NCBI GenBank assembly: GCA_003222835.1
Contig: QHXE01000516.1
Coordinates: 1 to 6,607, forward strand
From: Acidobacteriota bacterium
GTDB lineage: Bacteria > Acidobacteriota > Blastocatellia > Pyrinomonadales > Pyrinomonadaceae
Reading direction: 5' to 3'
Length of the DNA stretch: 6,607 nucleotides
This document shows, one piece after another, positions 6,576 to 6,607 of this stretch. The notes beneath the pieces were generated by a model. It saw only the letters and a program-made list of their open reading frames with translations. It was not told the DNA's origin and did not search any database. The position numbers were made by a program, and so were the translations under genes. Position 1 is the stretch's first letter; the number at the start of each line of letters is the position of its first letter.

Positions 6576-6607
6576 AACTTAATCCCCGCTCTCTCAACAT
6601 TTTATGC

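Noticed and set aside
6380..6607. Complete tRNA genes ending at 6478 or about 6575
   Set aside because: The 5' acceptor strands (GGACGTG or GGACCTG) and D-arms cannot be found at the required distance, so only 3' fragments are present.

Overview
The window suggests a moderately GC-rich, free-living bacterium. Large secreted proteins built from IPT/TIG Ig-like repeats and concanavalin-like DUF1349-type modules, next to RHS/YD-repeat proteins, are common in Acidobacteriota (Koribacter/Solibacter-like soil lineages). That placement is an inference from domain style only, since no phylogenetic marker gene is present.

Layout. Positions 1-3976 (minus strand) hold the 5' part of one very large open gene that runs off the left edge. 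It encodes a signal peptide, six tandem TIG domains, then three alternating concanavalin-like and TIG blocks, and ends in a partial ninth TIG at the window edge. The last two complete blocks (about 828 and 825 bp) are near-identical tandem copies. Upstream on the same strand, separated by 71 bp, is a short exported RHS/YD-repeat protein (about 4048-5100). It has the RHS N-terminal region and a few YD repeats but lacks the usual long barrel and core. The two genes probably form one minus-strand unit. A possible sigma70-type promoter lies in an AT-rich patch at 5286-5314. An 8-bp-arm palindrome sits just upstream of the ribosome binding site of the TIG gene.

From about 5113 to 6428 I find no convincing gene. 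There is a sharply AT-rich tract with a consensus DnaA-box sequence and a short tandem repeat, a weak plus-strand reading frame that may be a decayed gene, and otherwise unrecognisable sequence.

At the right end are two related 3' tRNA fragments 98 bp apart. The first is clearly the anticodon-loop-to-CCA part of a tRNA-Ala(UGC) with no 5' half. The second is a diverged relative with an intact T-arm. Such 3' tRNA fragments are the classic footprint of integrative elements, so the gene-poor stretch, and possibly the whole exported-protein locus, may lie in a tRNA-associated island. No integrase is visible here.

Functionally, both genes encode exported, repeat-rich proteins likely to be extracellular or cell-surface, with adhesion or carbohydrate/protein binding as the likeliest role. 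No catalytic domain is visible.
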